Assembly (NCBI GenBank): GCA_030600865.1
Contig: JAUVUS010000117.1
Coordinates: forward strand, 1 to 7,482
Direction of reading: 5' to 3'
Source: Bacteroidales bacterium
GTDB lineage: Bacteria > Bacteroidota > Bacteroidia > Bacteroidales > UBA12077
Length of the DNA stretch: 7,482 bases
Part shown: positions 1 to 6,210 of the stretch, in pieces
Numbering within the stretch: position 1 is the first letter of the stretch
How the letters are laid out: every line of letters starts with the position of its first letter
Made by a program: the position numbers and the translations under genes
The notes under the pieces: model-generated
Told to the model about the DNA's origin: nothing
The model's input: the letters and a program-made list of their open reading frames with translations, nothing else
Database searches by the model: none

Positions 1-746
1 CATTGGTTCCTTCAAATATAAAAAAGAAAAGTACTAAGATTTTTTCTATTATAGTTATTTTAGTATTATTTGTAACCTTTATTTCTTCGTTTGCCGATAC
101 TTTTGGTATGTGGTTAAAGAATGGCCCAAAAACTGCAAGTTTAATTCCGTTAGGTTCAATTTTATTTACACCAATTTTTGGGAATCTTGTTGATAAAAAA
201 GGGAAAGCAGCATCATTGATGATTTTAGGTGCATTATTATTGATTTTCGCGCATTTAGCCTTATCAGTATTTAATAGTATTACCCTTGGATATTTAGGAT
301 TATTAGCTCTTGGAATTGCATTTTCTCTTGTTCCTGCTGCCATGTGGCCTTCTGTTGCAAAAATTGTTGCCGAAAACAGGTTGGGAACAGCTTATGCTGT
401 AATGTTTACAATCCAGAACTGGGGACTAAATGTTTTCTTTAAAGGAATTGGATGGGTGCTCGATAAAACCAATCCGGAAGTTGTTGCGAAAATGGAAGCA
501 ACAAGACAAACCTTAGAAGCACAGGGTTTAAGTAATGTTGAGATAAGTGGTATTATGCAGGAAATGCAGCAGGTAACATACGAAATACCTTCGTTTAATT
601 ATACTACACCTATATTAATGTTAGTTGGTTTAGGAGTTGTTGCTATATTCTTAGCTTTCTTACTCAAAAAAGCTGATGCTAAACAAGGATATGGATTGGA
701 ATTACCTTCTGGTGCTAAAGCTCCAAATGGAGAAAATAATGATTAA
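1..746 (+). CDS. MFS transporter, MFSD1-like, C-terminal half (5' truncated by window edge)
   Basis: The reading frame is open to the left edge, so the gene begins outside the window; the first TTG (3-5) is not a credible start. About 247 residues are visible, corresponding to helices 7-12 of a major facilitator superfamily permease in the inner membrane. Hydrophobic segments lie near visible residues 14-33, 45-60, 71-90, 95-118, 128-153 and 202-222. The helix 8-9 loop GNLVDKKGKAAS (60-71) is the C-half copy of MFS motif A. Residues 103-142 (nt 309-428) match the downstream MFS protein at 25 of 40 positions, including LGIAFSLVPA, MWP, LGTAY and IQN, so the two are paralogues. The same block resembles human MFSD1, a lysosomal dipeptide transporter (from memory of the family). 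Two oddities: the helix 7 region is shorter than in the paralogue and lacks its FYSAVFPF motif, and about 40 extra polar residues (154-195) lie between helices 11 and 12. The tail contains GYGLELP, which I associate with Bacteroidetes members. The substrate is unknown; a dipeptide is only a suggestion. Confidence 0.88.
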   Translation, partial: LVPSNIKKKSTKIFSIIVILVLFVTFISSFADTFGMWLKNGPKTASLIPLGSILFTPIFGNLVDKKGKAASLMILGALLLIFAHLALSVFNSITLGYLGLLALGIAFSLVPAAMWPSVAKIVAENRLGTAYAVMFTIQNWGLNVFFKGIGWVLDKTNPEVVAKMEATRQTLEAQGLSNVEISGIMQEMQQVTYEIPSFNYTTPILMLVGLGVVAIFLAFLLKKADAKQGYGLELPSGAKAPNGENND

Positions 747-770
747 TATTTCCTAAAATTGATATATTTT

Positions 771-808
771 AAAAGCTGTCTGTAAAGGCAGCTTTTCTCA
801 TTTTTATT
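771..808 (+). terminator. Rho-independent terminator after the first MFS gene
   Basis: A 10-bp stem (771-780 with 787-796, aaaagctgtc / ggcagctttt, one G-T wobble) closes a 6-nt loop and is followed by the T-rich stretch ctcatttttattt. It starts 25 nt after the stop codon of the upstream MFS gene, so the two MFS paralogues are probably transcribed separately despite lying in tandem. The 5' arm begins with AAAA and the 3' arm ends with TTTT. Confidence 0.75.
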
Positions 809-835
809 TGTATAATTGTGATTCTAATAAATTTA
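807..835 (+). promoter_or_regulatory. Possible Bacteroidota-type promoter of the second MFS gene
   Basis: TTTG (807-810), a 17-nt spacer, then TAAATTTA (828-835) fits the Bacteroidota pattern of a -33 TTTG and a -7 TAnnTTTG box with one mismatch. It lies between the terminator and the ATG at 840. If used, transcription would start at or next to the ATG, giving a leaderless or nearly leaderless mRNA. In DNA this AT-rich such a match can arise by chance, so the call is weak. Confidence 0.22.
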
Positions 836-839
836 TAAT

Positions 840-2183
840 ATGGAAACTTTAAAGAAAAATTTGAACGATTCTAAATTCTTAAGATGGTTCATGCTAATAC
901 TTGTTGGTTTTATTTTATTTACTAACTATTATTTTTATGATGCTTTTTCACCATTGTTTTCACTTTTAAGAAGTGAGCTGGGATTTACAAATGCTCAATA
1001 TGGTTTTTTCAGTTCGGCGTATAGCATACCTAATACTTTTCTTGCTATGGCTGTTATTGGAGGTGTAATACTTGATAGGCTGGGGGTTCGTCCAACAGGT
1101 TTTATGTTTATATCATTTATGACTATAGGAGCTTTGATAACTGCATATGGTGCTTCTGATATATATAGCGCTGGTGGATTTGGATACGCTACACTAAGTA
1201 ATATATTCCCTCAATATTCTCCGGAACTTAAAATGATGCTTATCGGAAGATTCTTTTATGGATTAGGTGCTGAAACAAGTATTGTTGTTATAAGTAAGGT
1301 TCTGGTAAAATGGTTTAAAGGTAAAGATTTAGCATTAGCGTTTGGCCTTAAAGTTGGTTTTGGACGTTTAGGTACATTTTTAGCTTTTAGAGGGCAACCT
1401 TCAATAAGTACTGAACATGGTTTAAATATTGCAATCTGGTTTGCCGCAATGTTAGTATTAATAGGATTATTAGTGTTTATGTTTTATATGATTTTCGATA
1501 TTAAACTCGATAAGCAAATTGTTAAGAAAAGTGAACTCTCAGAAAAAAATAAGTTTAAATTTTCTGATGTTTTAGGACTGTTTTCTAATAGAGCATATAT
1601 TTATATAGCGCTTCTGTGTTTAGCTTTTTATTCTGCAGTTTTTCCATTTAATCAATTTGCTCCTGATTTTTTCCTGAATAAATTTGGCGTTTCACTCGAA
1701 GTAAGTGGTAAGATGGCATCATGGATGCCTGCAGCTACTGCTATTATGACACCTATAATTGGAATGTTTATTGACCGAATAGGTAAAGGTGTAACTGTTA
1801 TGATTTATGGATCAATTATATTAATTGTAGTTCATTTATCATTTGCTTTAACAATGTTTTCTCCGTATATACTTATGATATTATTAGGTATAGCATTTTC
1901 ACTAGTGCCCGCTTCTATGTGGCCTACAATGGTGAGTATGGTAAAAGAATCTCAAATAGGAACTGCTTATGGTTTAATGTATTCAATACAGAATTTAGGC
2001 TTGTGGGGATTTCCTATTTTAGCAGGACTTATTCTTGATGCTGCCAATCCGGGTAATCCTGAAGTGTTAAATTATAAATATACAATTCTGATGTTTGCAG
2101 CTTTAGGCTTATTGGGACTGTTTTTTGCGATAATGTTAAAAGAACAGATAAAAAATTTAATTTGGGAATTGACCAACCATTAA
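840..2183 (+). CDS. MFS transporter, MFSD1-like, complete
   Basis: A 447-residue inner-membrane permease of the major facilitator superfamily, normal length for a 12-helix member. Predicted helices lie near 14-34, 55-78, 84-103, 131-152, 167-185, 196-220, 252-272, 292-311, 317-340, 342-365, 374-399 and 413-433. MFS motif A appears in the N half (GGVILDRLG, 74-82) and as IGMFIDRIGKG (307-317) in the C half. GRFFYGLGAETS (136-147), WFKGKDLALAFGL (158-170) and LGTAYGLM..SIQNLGL (373-388 region) match positions I recall from human MFSD1, a lysosomal dipeptide uniporter. This supports an MFSD1-like subfamily, but the bacterial substrate is not established. The ATG at 840 is chosen because helix 1 follows at once; there is no Shine-Dalgarno, only AT-rich sequence, as is usual in Bacteroidota. 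It follows a paralogue after a 93-bp gap containing a terminator and converges on the M16 peptidase gene. Helix 5 is interrupted by polar residues (FRGQPSISTEHG, 183-194). Confidence 0.93.
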   Translation: METLKKNLNDSKFLRWFMLILVGFILFTNYYFYDAFSPLFSLLRSELGFTNAQYGFFSSAYSIPNTFLAMAVIGGVILDRLGVRPTGFMFISFMTIGALITAYGASDIYSAGGFGYATLSNIFPQYSPELKMMLIGRFFYGLGAETSIVVISKVLVKWFKGKDLALAFGLKVGFGRLGTFLAFRGQPSISTEHGLNIAIWFAAMLVLIGLLVFMFYMIFDIKLDKQIVKKSELSEKNKFKFSDVLGLFSNRAYIYIALLCLAFYSAVFPFNQFAPDFFLNKFGVSLEVSGKMASWMPAATAIMTPIIGMFIDRIGKGVTVMIYGSIILIVVHLSFALTMFSPYILMILLGIAFSLVPASMWPTMVSMVKESQIGTAYGLMYSIQNLGLWGFPILAGLILDAANPGNPEVLNYKYTILMFAALGLLGLFFAIMLKEQIKNLIWELTNH

Positions 2184-2212
2184 ATAAAAAATAAATACCA
2201 GATACAAGTAAT

Positions 2213-2242
2213 AAAAAAGGCACGTTTTTCACGTGCCTTTCT
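2213..2242. terminator. Bidirectional terminator between MFS and M16 peptidase genes
   Basis: A perfect 10-bp inverted repeat (2216-2225 aaaggcacgt with 2231-2240 acgtgccttt) surrounds a 5-nt loop ttttc. It sits in the 81-bp gap between two convergent stop codons. Read on the minus strand, the stem is followed by a run of six T (complement of A 2213-2218), a strong terminator for the peptidase gene. On the plus strand the stem ends in TTTCT, weaker but probably serving the MFS gene. Confidence 0.85.
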
Positions 2243-2264
2243 AGTATGTGTTAAAAGAAAAGTT

Positions 2265-5252
2265 TTATTTGGTTACGTTAAAAATTTCATCAAACAATTC
2301 TTTATTTTCTTTTATTTTATCAGTATTTCCATAAACACAAATGGCATCTTGTGCAAGAATATCAGTTACCATTTGTTCAAAGGATTTAATATCCGCAGCA
2401 TTTGTAGTTAATACAGCATTTCTTTCGGCCTTTAACTCTTCTATAGTCGTTTTTCTGAAATAACGACCGTATGCTATTGTTCCTCTTTGCGATGCTGTTG
2501 TGGGCCTGTCCATACGCGAAATTGTACCAATAATAAAACGAGTCATCTCTGTTTCGGTAGTTTCAAATTCGTTCAGAAACTTTGGAGAGGCATCATAATT
2601 TTCAAGTGTTTCTTTCAGGTTAGGATCACGATACGAGCCAAAGAATACGTCTCCTGATTGACTAAATCCTGTAAAACCTCCATAAGCTCCACCAATTACA
2701 CGAACTTGATTTCGAATCCACTCTCTTGAAAGAATTTGGTTTAAAACACGCATCTTGCCATTCCATTCGTATCCTAACTTTTTAAAGTTGTATCCTTTAA
2801 TTACATACTGAACCTTTGATGCTGACATTAAACCTTCGTTCTTTTTCGTTAAATCAAATTTCCATTCATTAATTTGTCCGTCACCTTCGGGTAAGGATGA
2901 AACTAGAATTTGCAATGCTTCTGTATAAGCCGTATAATCTTCTTCTGAACAGGTTATTGCAGCAGTCATATTTTTTTGATTAAAAAGAATCTCTGCTGTT
3001 TTGATAAGCTTTTCACTTACTTCTTTATTTTTAGCATCAAAATTTTCGGTAATGTCTGTTATAAAGTTATAATAATCTAAACCACGGGTTAATTCATCAA
3101 ACATTCCATCGTTTGCGTAATAGGAGCCTAATCGGGTCATGGCATAACCAATACCATTATTCTTTACATTAGCTTCAACCCTTGATTGATGACGTGTAAG
3201 AACTGCCTTTAATCTTTCTACATCATCGTATTTAGATGTATTAAGTATTTCTGCAGCCAGCTCAAATAATTTATTTCCTTTTTCGGTAAAAGCTTTTGAT
3301 GTAACTACAAAATATGGTAAAAGTTTATCATCGGAGTAGTCTTCCAAATATGTGCTTAAATTTGTGTAAAATCCTCCGGTATGTATATTCAACGCATTGT
3401 CAAGTTCACCAAATGTATAGTTTTCGGTACTCATTAAGCCTATAATCTGACAAAGTAGATTTGCGTAAGGAATTAATTCTTGAGGAACAGCACGTAAATC
3501 AAAATACAAATTAGCATACAAGATATTGTTTGTAAAGTCAGGATGATGTAAAACCGGAATATTTGAAACAGATTTTTCTTCAATATCGTACCATTCAACT
3601 TCAGGACTAATATCTGAAAGCGACAGCATAGGGATTGTAGCAAGTGCTTCTGGTGTGTCTTCTAGTTTTTGGTATTCTTTAAGCGCTTTTGTTTCTTCAA
3701 CAAGCTGGATTAATTCCTCTTCGCTTAAACTGGCTTTATAATCGGCTAATTCCTTTTTGATTTGAGCAGATATTTCTTTTTCTAATCCTGGTTGAGGTTT
3801 TAAAACCATTAATAATGCGTGCGGATTTTCAATTAATTGTTCTTTTATAATCTCTTCTAATAATCCATTGTTAATACCTTCTTTAACTTTTGCAAGCGGT
3901 TTTTCAAATTCCAAGCCTAAGAATGGATCTTCTGCAAAAAACCAACCTTGATATGACATCATGATATACATCATTCCCTTTTGTGGTGTATTGCCTTCAC
4001 GTAAGTTAAATTCCATTCTGTTAATAATACCTTCAATCATTGATTTGTCTAATCCTTCTTCACTTACTTTCTGTAGTGTTTCATAAACAATGTTATCAAA
4101 TTTGTTTTTATCTTCCGGATTAGCATTCTGAACTCTTATTTGAAATATATTTTGTTTTGAATTGTCAACAAATGCTCTTACTTCTTTACCAATACCAGCT
4201 TCTTGCAATGCCAGGCGCAATGGAGCAGATTCATGATTTACTAATGCTTCTCTTATTATATCTAGAGCCATTACAAGTGATTGGTCGGTATTTAGGCCTG
4301 TAACAAAATTAAGACTTAGATAAGTATTGTCTTTTGTAGAACTGCCTTCAGGAACAGGATATGTTTTTTCGGCACATTTTTTAGCCTCGAAAGGTTTTTG
4401 TAAAGGAATTTCTATTTTTTCGTCCGATTTTTCATATTTGGAAAAATATTCAGCATCGATAAATTGTAATTCTTTATTTAAATCAGCATTACCATATAAT
4501 AATACATAACTGTTTGATGGATCATAGTACTTTTTATGGAAGTTTTTAAAATACTCATAATCTAAGCCGGGAATTGCAGTCGGGTAACCTCCTGATGAAA
4601 CACCGTATGTATTATCAGGGAAAAGTATTTTATCTACCTGGTAACCCAATTCTCTGGTTGGACTTGAGAAAGCGCCTTTCATTTCGTTATAAACAACACC
4701 TTTATAAACAATCTCGCCATCGATATCATCCAGTTCGTAATGCCATCCTTCTTGTTTTAAAATTCTTGGATCTTCATGTAACAAGGGATTGAAAACTGCA
4801 TCCAAATATACATGCATTAAATTGAAATAATCTTTATCGTTCATACTGGCAACAGGATAAGTAGTAATATCAGATCCTGTCATAGCATTTAAAAATGTAT
4901 TTAACGATCCTTTACTTAGCACATCGAATGGACTTTTTACAGGAAAGTTTTTTGATCCGTTTAAAACGGAATGTTCCAGAACGTGTGGTGTACCGTAATC
5001 ATTTTCAGGAACAGTTTTAAATGCAATATTGAAAAGTTTGTTTGCATCGTCGGCATCAATTTTTAGTAATCGCGCACCGCTTTTTTCATGAATAAAGTAT
5101 AAACAATTGGCATTTACTTCTTTCACAAATCTATTTTCAACAAGTTTAAATCCGTGATAAGTTTGATTAATTTTAAACTCAGATTGTGGAGTACAAGCCC
5201 ATACCAGGGCCACTAAAGCTAATAAGATTAGAGAAAAAATTTTGTTTTTCAT
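2265..5252 (-). CDS. M16C (PreP-like) zinc metallopeptidase, predicted lipoprotein
   Basis: A 995-residue insulinase/pitrilysin-superfamily peptidase of the presequence protease type. PreP enzymes are single-chain clamshells that trap and degrade unfolded peptides of a few tens of residues. The inverted zinc site HVLEH is at 90-94 (H90, H94 ligands, E93 catalytic base). The third ligand is E190 in YNEMKG, 96 residues after H94, the spacing expected for PreP rather than the shorter M16A/B spacing. The substrate-binding Arg and Tyr of the C-terminal half are present (R851 and Y857 in QVRVIGGAYGG), followed by SYRDPN (873-878). Domain order: M16 (about 45-200), M16_C (about 237-430), M16C-associated (about 467-715), second M16 half (about 760-990). 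The N terminus MKNKIF, a hydrophobic stretch, then VWAC with Cys20 is a lipoprotein signal. The acidic surface-export signal seen after the Cys in many Bacteroidetes surface lipoproteins is absent, so a periplasm-facing anchor is likelier. The start ATG is supported by this signal peptide; upstream is A-rich with no Shine-Dalgarno. The enzyme looks complete and active. Confidence 0.95.
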   Translation of the reverse strand: MKNKIFSLILLALVALVWACTPQSEFKINQTYHGFKLVENRFVKEVNANCLYFIHEKSGARLLKIDADDANKLFNIAFKTVPENDYGTPHVLEHSVLNGSKNFPVKSPFDVLSKGSLNTFLNAMTGSDITTYPVASMNDKDYFNLMHVYLDAVFNPLLHEDPRILKQEGWHYELDDIDGEIVYKGVVYNEMKGAFSSPTRELGYQVDKILFPDNTYGVSSGGYPTAIPGLDYEYFKNFHKKYYDPSNSYVLLYGNADLNKELQFIDAEYFSKYEKSDEKIEIPLQKPFEAKKCAEKTYPVPEGSSTKDNTYLSLNFVTGLNTDQSLVMALDIIREALVNHESAPLRLALQEAGIGKEVRAFVDNSKQNIFQIRVQNANPEDKNKFDNIVYETLQKVSEEGLDKSMIEGIINRMEFNLREGNTPQKGMMYIMMSYQGWFFAEDPFLGLEFEKPLAKVKEGINNGLLEEIIKEQLIENPHALLMVLKPQPGLEKEISAQIKKELADYKASLSEEELIQLVEETKALKEYQKLEDTPEALATIPMLSLSDISPEVEWYDIEEKSVSNIPVLHHPDFTNNILYANLYFDLRAVPQELIPYANLLCQIIGLMSTENYTFGELDNALNIHTGGFYTNLSTYLEDYSDDKLLPYFVVTSKAFTEKGNKLFELAAEILNTSKYDDVERLKAVLTRHQSRVEANVKNNGIGYAMTRLGSYYANDGMFDELTRGLDYYNFITDITENFDAKNKEVSEKLIKTAEILFNQKNMTAAITCSEEDYTAYTEALQILVSSLPEGDGQINEWKFDLTKKNEGLMSASKVQYVIKGYNFKKLGYEWNGKMRVLNQILSREWIRNQVRVIGGAYGGFTGFSQSGDVFFGSYRDPNLKETLENYDASPKFLNEFETTETEMTRFIIGTISRMDRPTTASQRGTIAYGRYFRKTTIEELKAERNAVLTTNAADIKSFEQMVTDILAQDAICVYGNTDKIKENKELFDEIFNVTK
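5175..5252 (-). other. Lipoprotein signal peptide and early mature region of the M16C peptidase
   Basis: Codons 1-26 encode a basic n-region (MKNK), a Leu/Ala/Val-rich core (residues 5-17) and the lipobox VWAC ending at Cys20, followed by TPQSEF. Trp at the -2 position is somewhat unusual in a lipobox, but -3 Val, -1 Ala and +1 Cys fit. This predicts signal peptidase II cleavage and lipid anchoring. Confidence 0.75.
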
Positions 5253-5382
5253 TTTTAAATGGTTTTTAATTTATTAAGGTTAATATTAATTTACTGGGTT
5301 TTTAGGTTAAAAAAAAGAATTTTAAATATACAATAAATTGATTATTTAACTAATAAAAACGCAAGTTTTAACAAATTATTTT

Positions 5383-5396
5383 TACCGATTACCGAT
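5383..5396. repeat. Tandem heptamer repeat TACCGAT x2
   Basis: Two exact, abutting copies of TACCGAT (5383-5389 and 5390-5396) lie in the divergent intergenic region, with further GATA tetramers at 5401-5404 and 5412-5415 and the palindrome ATCGAT at 5409-5414. The unit stands out against the surrounding A/T sequence. It could be a binding site for a regulator of either flanking gene, but only position and repetition support this. Confidence 0.4.
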
Positions 5397-5457
5397 AATA
5401 GATAGTAAATCGATATAAATCACATGCCTGTAAGCGTTATTTTTTATCTATCTGTTA
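5396..5457. repeat. Long-range inverted repeat with 42-nt loop
   Basis: TAATAGATAG (5396-5405) can pair with CTATCTGTTA (5448-5457) over 10 bp with one G-T wobble, enclosing 42 nt. It starts at the last base of the TACCGAT repeat and ends 57 bp before the truC start. It may be a structured leader of truC, a split operator, or chance in AT-rich DNA. Confidence 0.3.
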
Positions 5458-5514
5458 GAATAAAACCAGATGATATTTTAATTTTATTCTCATATTTGCT
5501 AATAAATTAATTTT

Positions 5515-6210
5515 TTGGAATTAGAGATACTATATAAAGACGAAAGCCTGGTAGCTGTTAATAAACCACATGGCTTATTGGTGCATCGTTCATATTATGC
5601 CGGCGTAGCTGATGTTTATGCTCTTCAGGAATTAAGAAATCAATTGGGACAACGGGTGTATCCTTGTCACCGACTTGATCGAAAAACAGGAGGTGTTTTA
5701 CTTTTTGCCTTGAATAAACAAGTTGATAGCATAATGCAACAGCAGTTTGCACAAAATATGGTAAAGAAAAAATATCTTGCTATTGTACGTGGTTATACTG
5801 ATGATTCAGGTACGATTGATTATCCTTTGACCAACGATAAAGGTAAAATGCAGGAAGCAGTAACCAGATACAAAACTCTGAATAGAGCGGAGCTGGATAT
5901 TTCATTTGGGAAATTTAAAACATCGCGATATTCTTTAGTTGAGCTTTATCCCCAAACTGGCAGGATGCATCAAATACGCAAGCATTTTGCACATATATTT
6001 CATCCAATAATTGGTGATAAGCCTCATGGTTGTAATAAGCAAAATAAATTTTTTAAAGAGCAATGGAGTATGACTACAATGTTGTTACATGCATCGGAAA
6101 TTATCTTTAACCATCCAATAAATCAAAAGAATATAAGCATTAATGCAAATATTCATTCAGAGTTTAAAAGAATGATGGAATTGATGGGCTGGTTGCCACA
6201 ATTAATTTAA
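5515..6210 (+). CDS. truC: tRNA pseudouridine(65) synthase TruC
   Basis: A 231-residue RluA-family pseudouridine synthase. It isomerises uridine in RNA in the cytoplasm; E. coli TruC modifies U65 of tRNA-Ile1 and tRNA-Asp. The catalytic motif HRLDRKTGG is at 52-60 with Asp55 as nucleophile. LEILYKDESLVAVNKPHGLL (3-22), VHRS (23-26), KKKYLAIVRG (84-93), SRYSLVELYPQTGR (137-150), HQIRKHFAH (152-160) and HPIIGDKPHG (163-172) follow the E. coli TruC sequence closely as I recall it. There is no N-terminal S4 domain, which argues for TruC over RluC/RluD. The start must be TTG at 5515: an in-frame TAA lies at 5503-5505, no ATG or GTG intervenes, and the next internal Met lies beyond the catalytic Asp. 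The end overlaps the convergent ABC gene by 9 bp. The C terminus is shorter than in E. coli but keeps the closing GW element (225-226). Confidence 0.92.
   Translation: MELEILYKDESLVAVNKPHGLLVHRSYYAGVADVYALQELRNQLGQRVYPCHRLDRKTGGVLLFALNKQVDSIMQQQFAQNMVKKKYLAIVRGYTDDSGTIDYPLTNDKGKMQEAVTRYKTLNRAELDISFGKFKTSRYSLVELYPQTGRMHQIRKHFAHIFHPIIGDKPHGCNKQNKFFKEQWSMTTMLLHASEIIFNHPINQKNISINANIHSEFKRMMELMGWLPQLI

Larger units (their letters stand above)
5253..5514. other. Divergent intergenic region with repeat and inverted-repeat structure
   Basis: This 262-bp, very AT-rich gap must hold promoters for the peptidase gene (leftward) and truC (rightward). Candidate -7 boxes are TATATTTA on the minus strand (complement of 5323-5330) and CATATTTG on the plus strand (5491-5498), but neither has a convincing -33 TTTG at the right spacing. 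The centre is less AT-rich and holds a tandem TACCGAT repeat (5383-5396) and a long-range inverted repeat (5396-5405 with 5448-5457). No open reading frame or RNA gene is recognised. Confidence 0.6.

Noticed and set aside
3..5. TTG as the true start of the first MFS gene
   Set aside because: The visible protein would contain only helices 7-12, and the frame is open to the window edge; truncation by the window is the simpler explanation.
2029..2232. 67-codon minus-strand open frame at the end of the second MFS gene
   Set aside because: It lies antisense within a convincing MFS coding region and runs into the terminator; its translation shows no recognisable domain.
4327..4792. Two short plus-strand open frames (4327-4509 and 4574-4792)
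   Set aside because: Both are antisense to the conserved N-terminal half of the M16C peptidase and have no family features; they are shadows of the real gene.
5356..5369. Small hairpin AAAAC-GCAA-GTTTT in the divergent intergenic region
   Set aside because: Only 5 bp, mostly A-T, with no T-run placed to end transcription; too weak to call a terminator or regulator.
5491..5498. CATATTTG as a -7 promoter box for truC
   Set aside because: It matches TAnnTTTG at all but one position, but there is no TTTG at a suitable upstream distance, so I do not list it as a feature.
5558..5752. 64-codon minus-strand open frame inside truC
   Set aside because: It is antisense to the catalytic region of truC, including the HRLDR motif, so it is a by-product of that coding sequence.
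5515..6210. Assignment as RluA, RluC or RluD rather than TruC
   Set aside because: There is no S4 domain, and the N-terminal LEILYKDESLVAVNKPHG and VHRS plus the HPIIGDKPHG region follow TruC more closely than the rRNA-modifying relatives.
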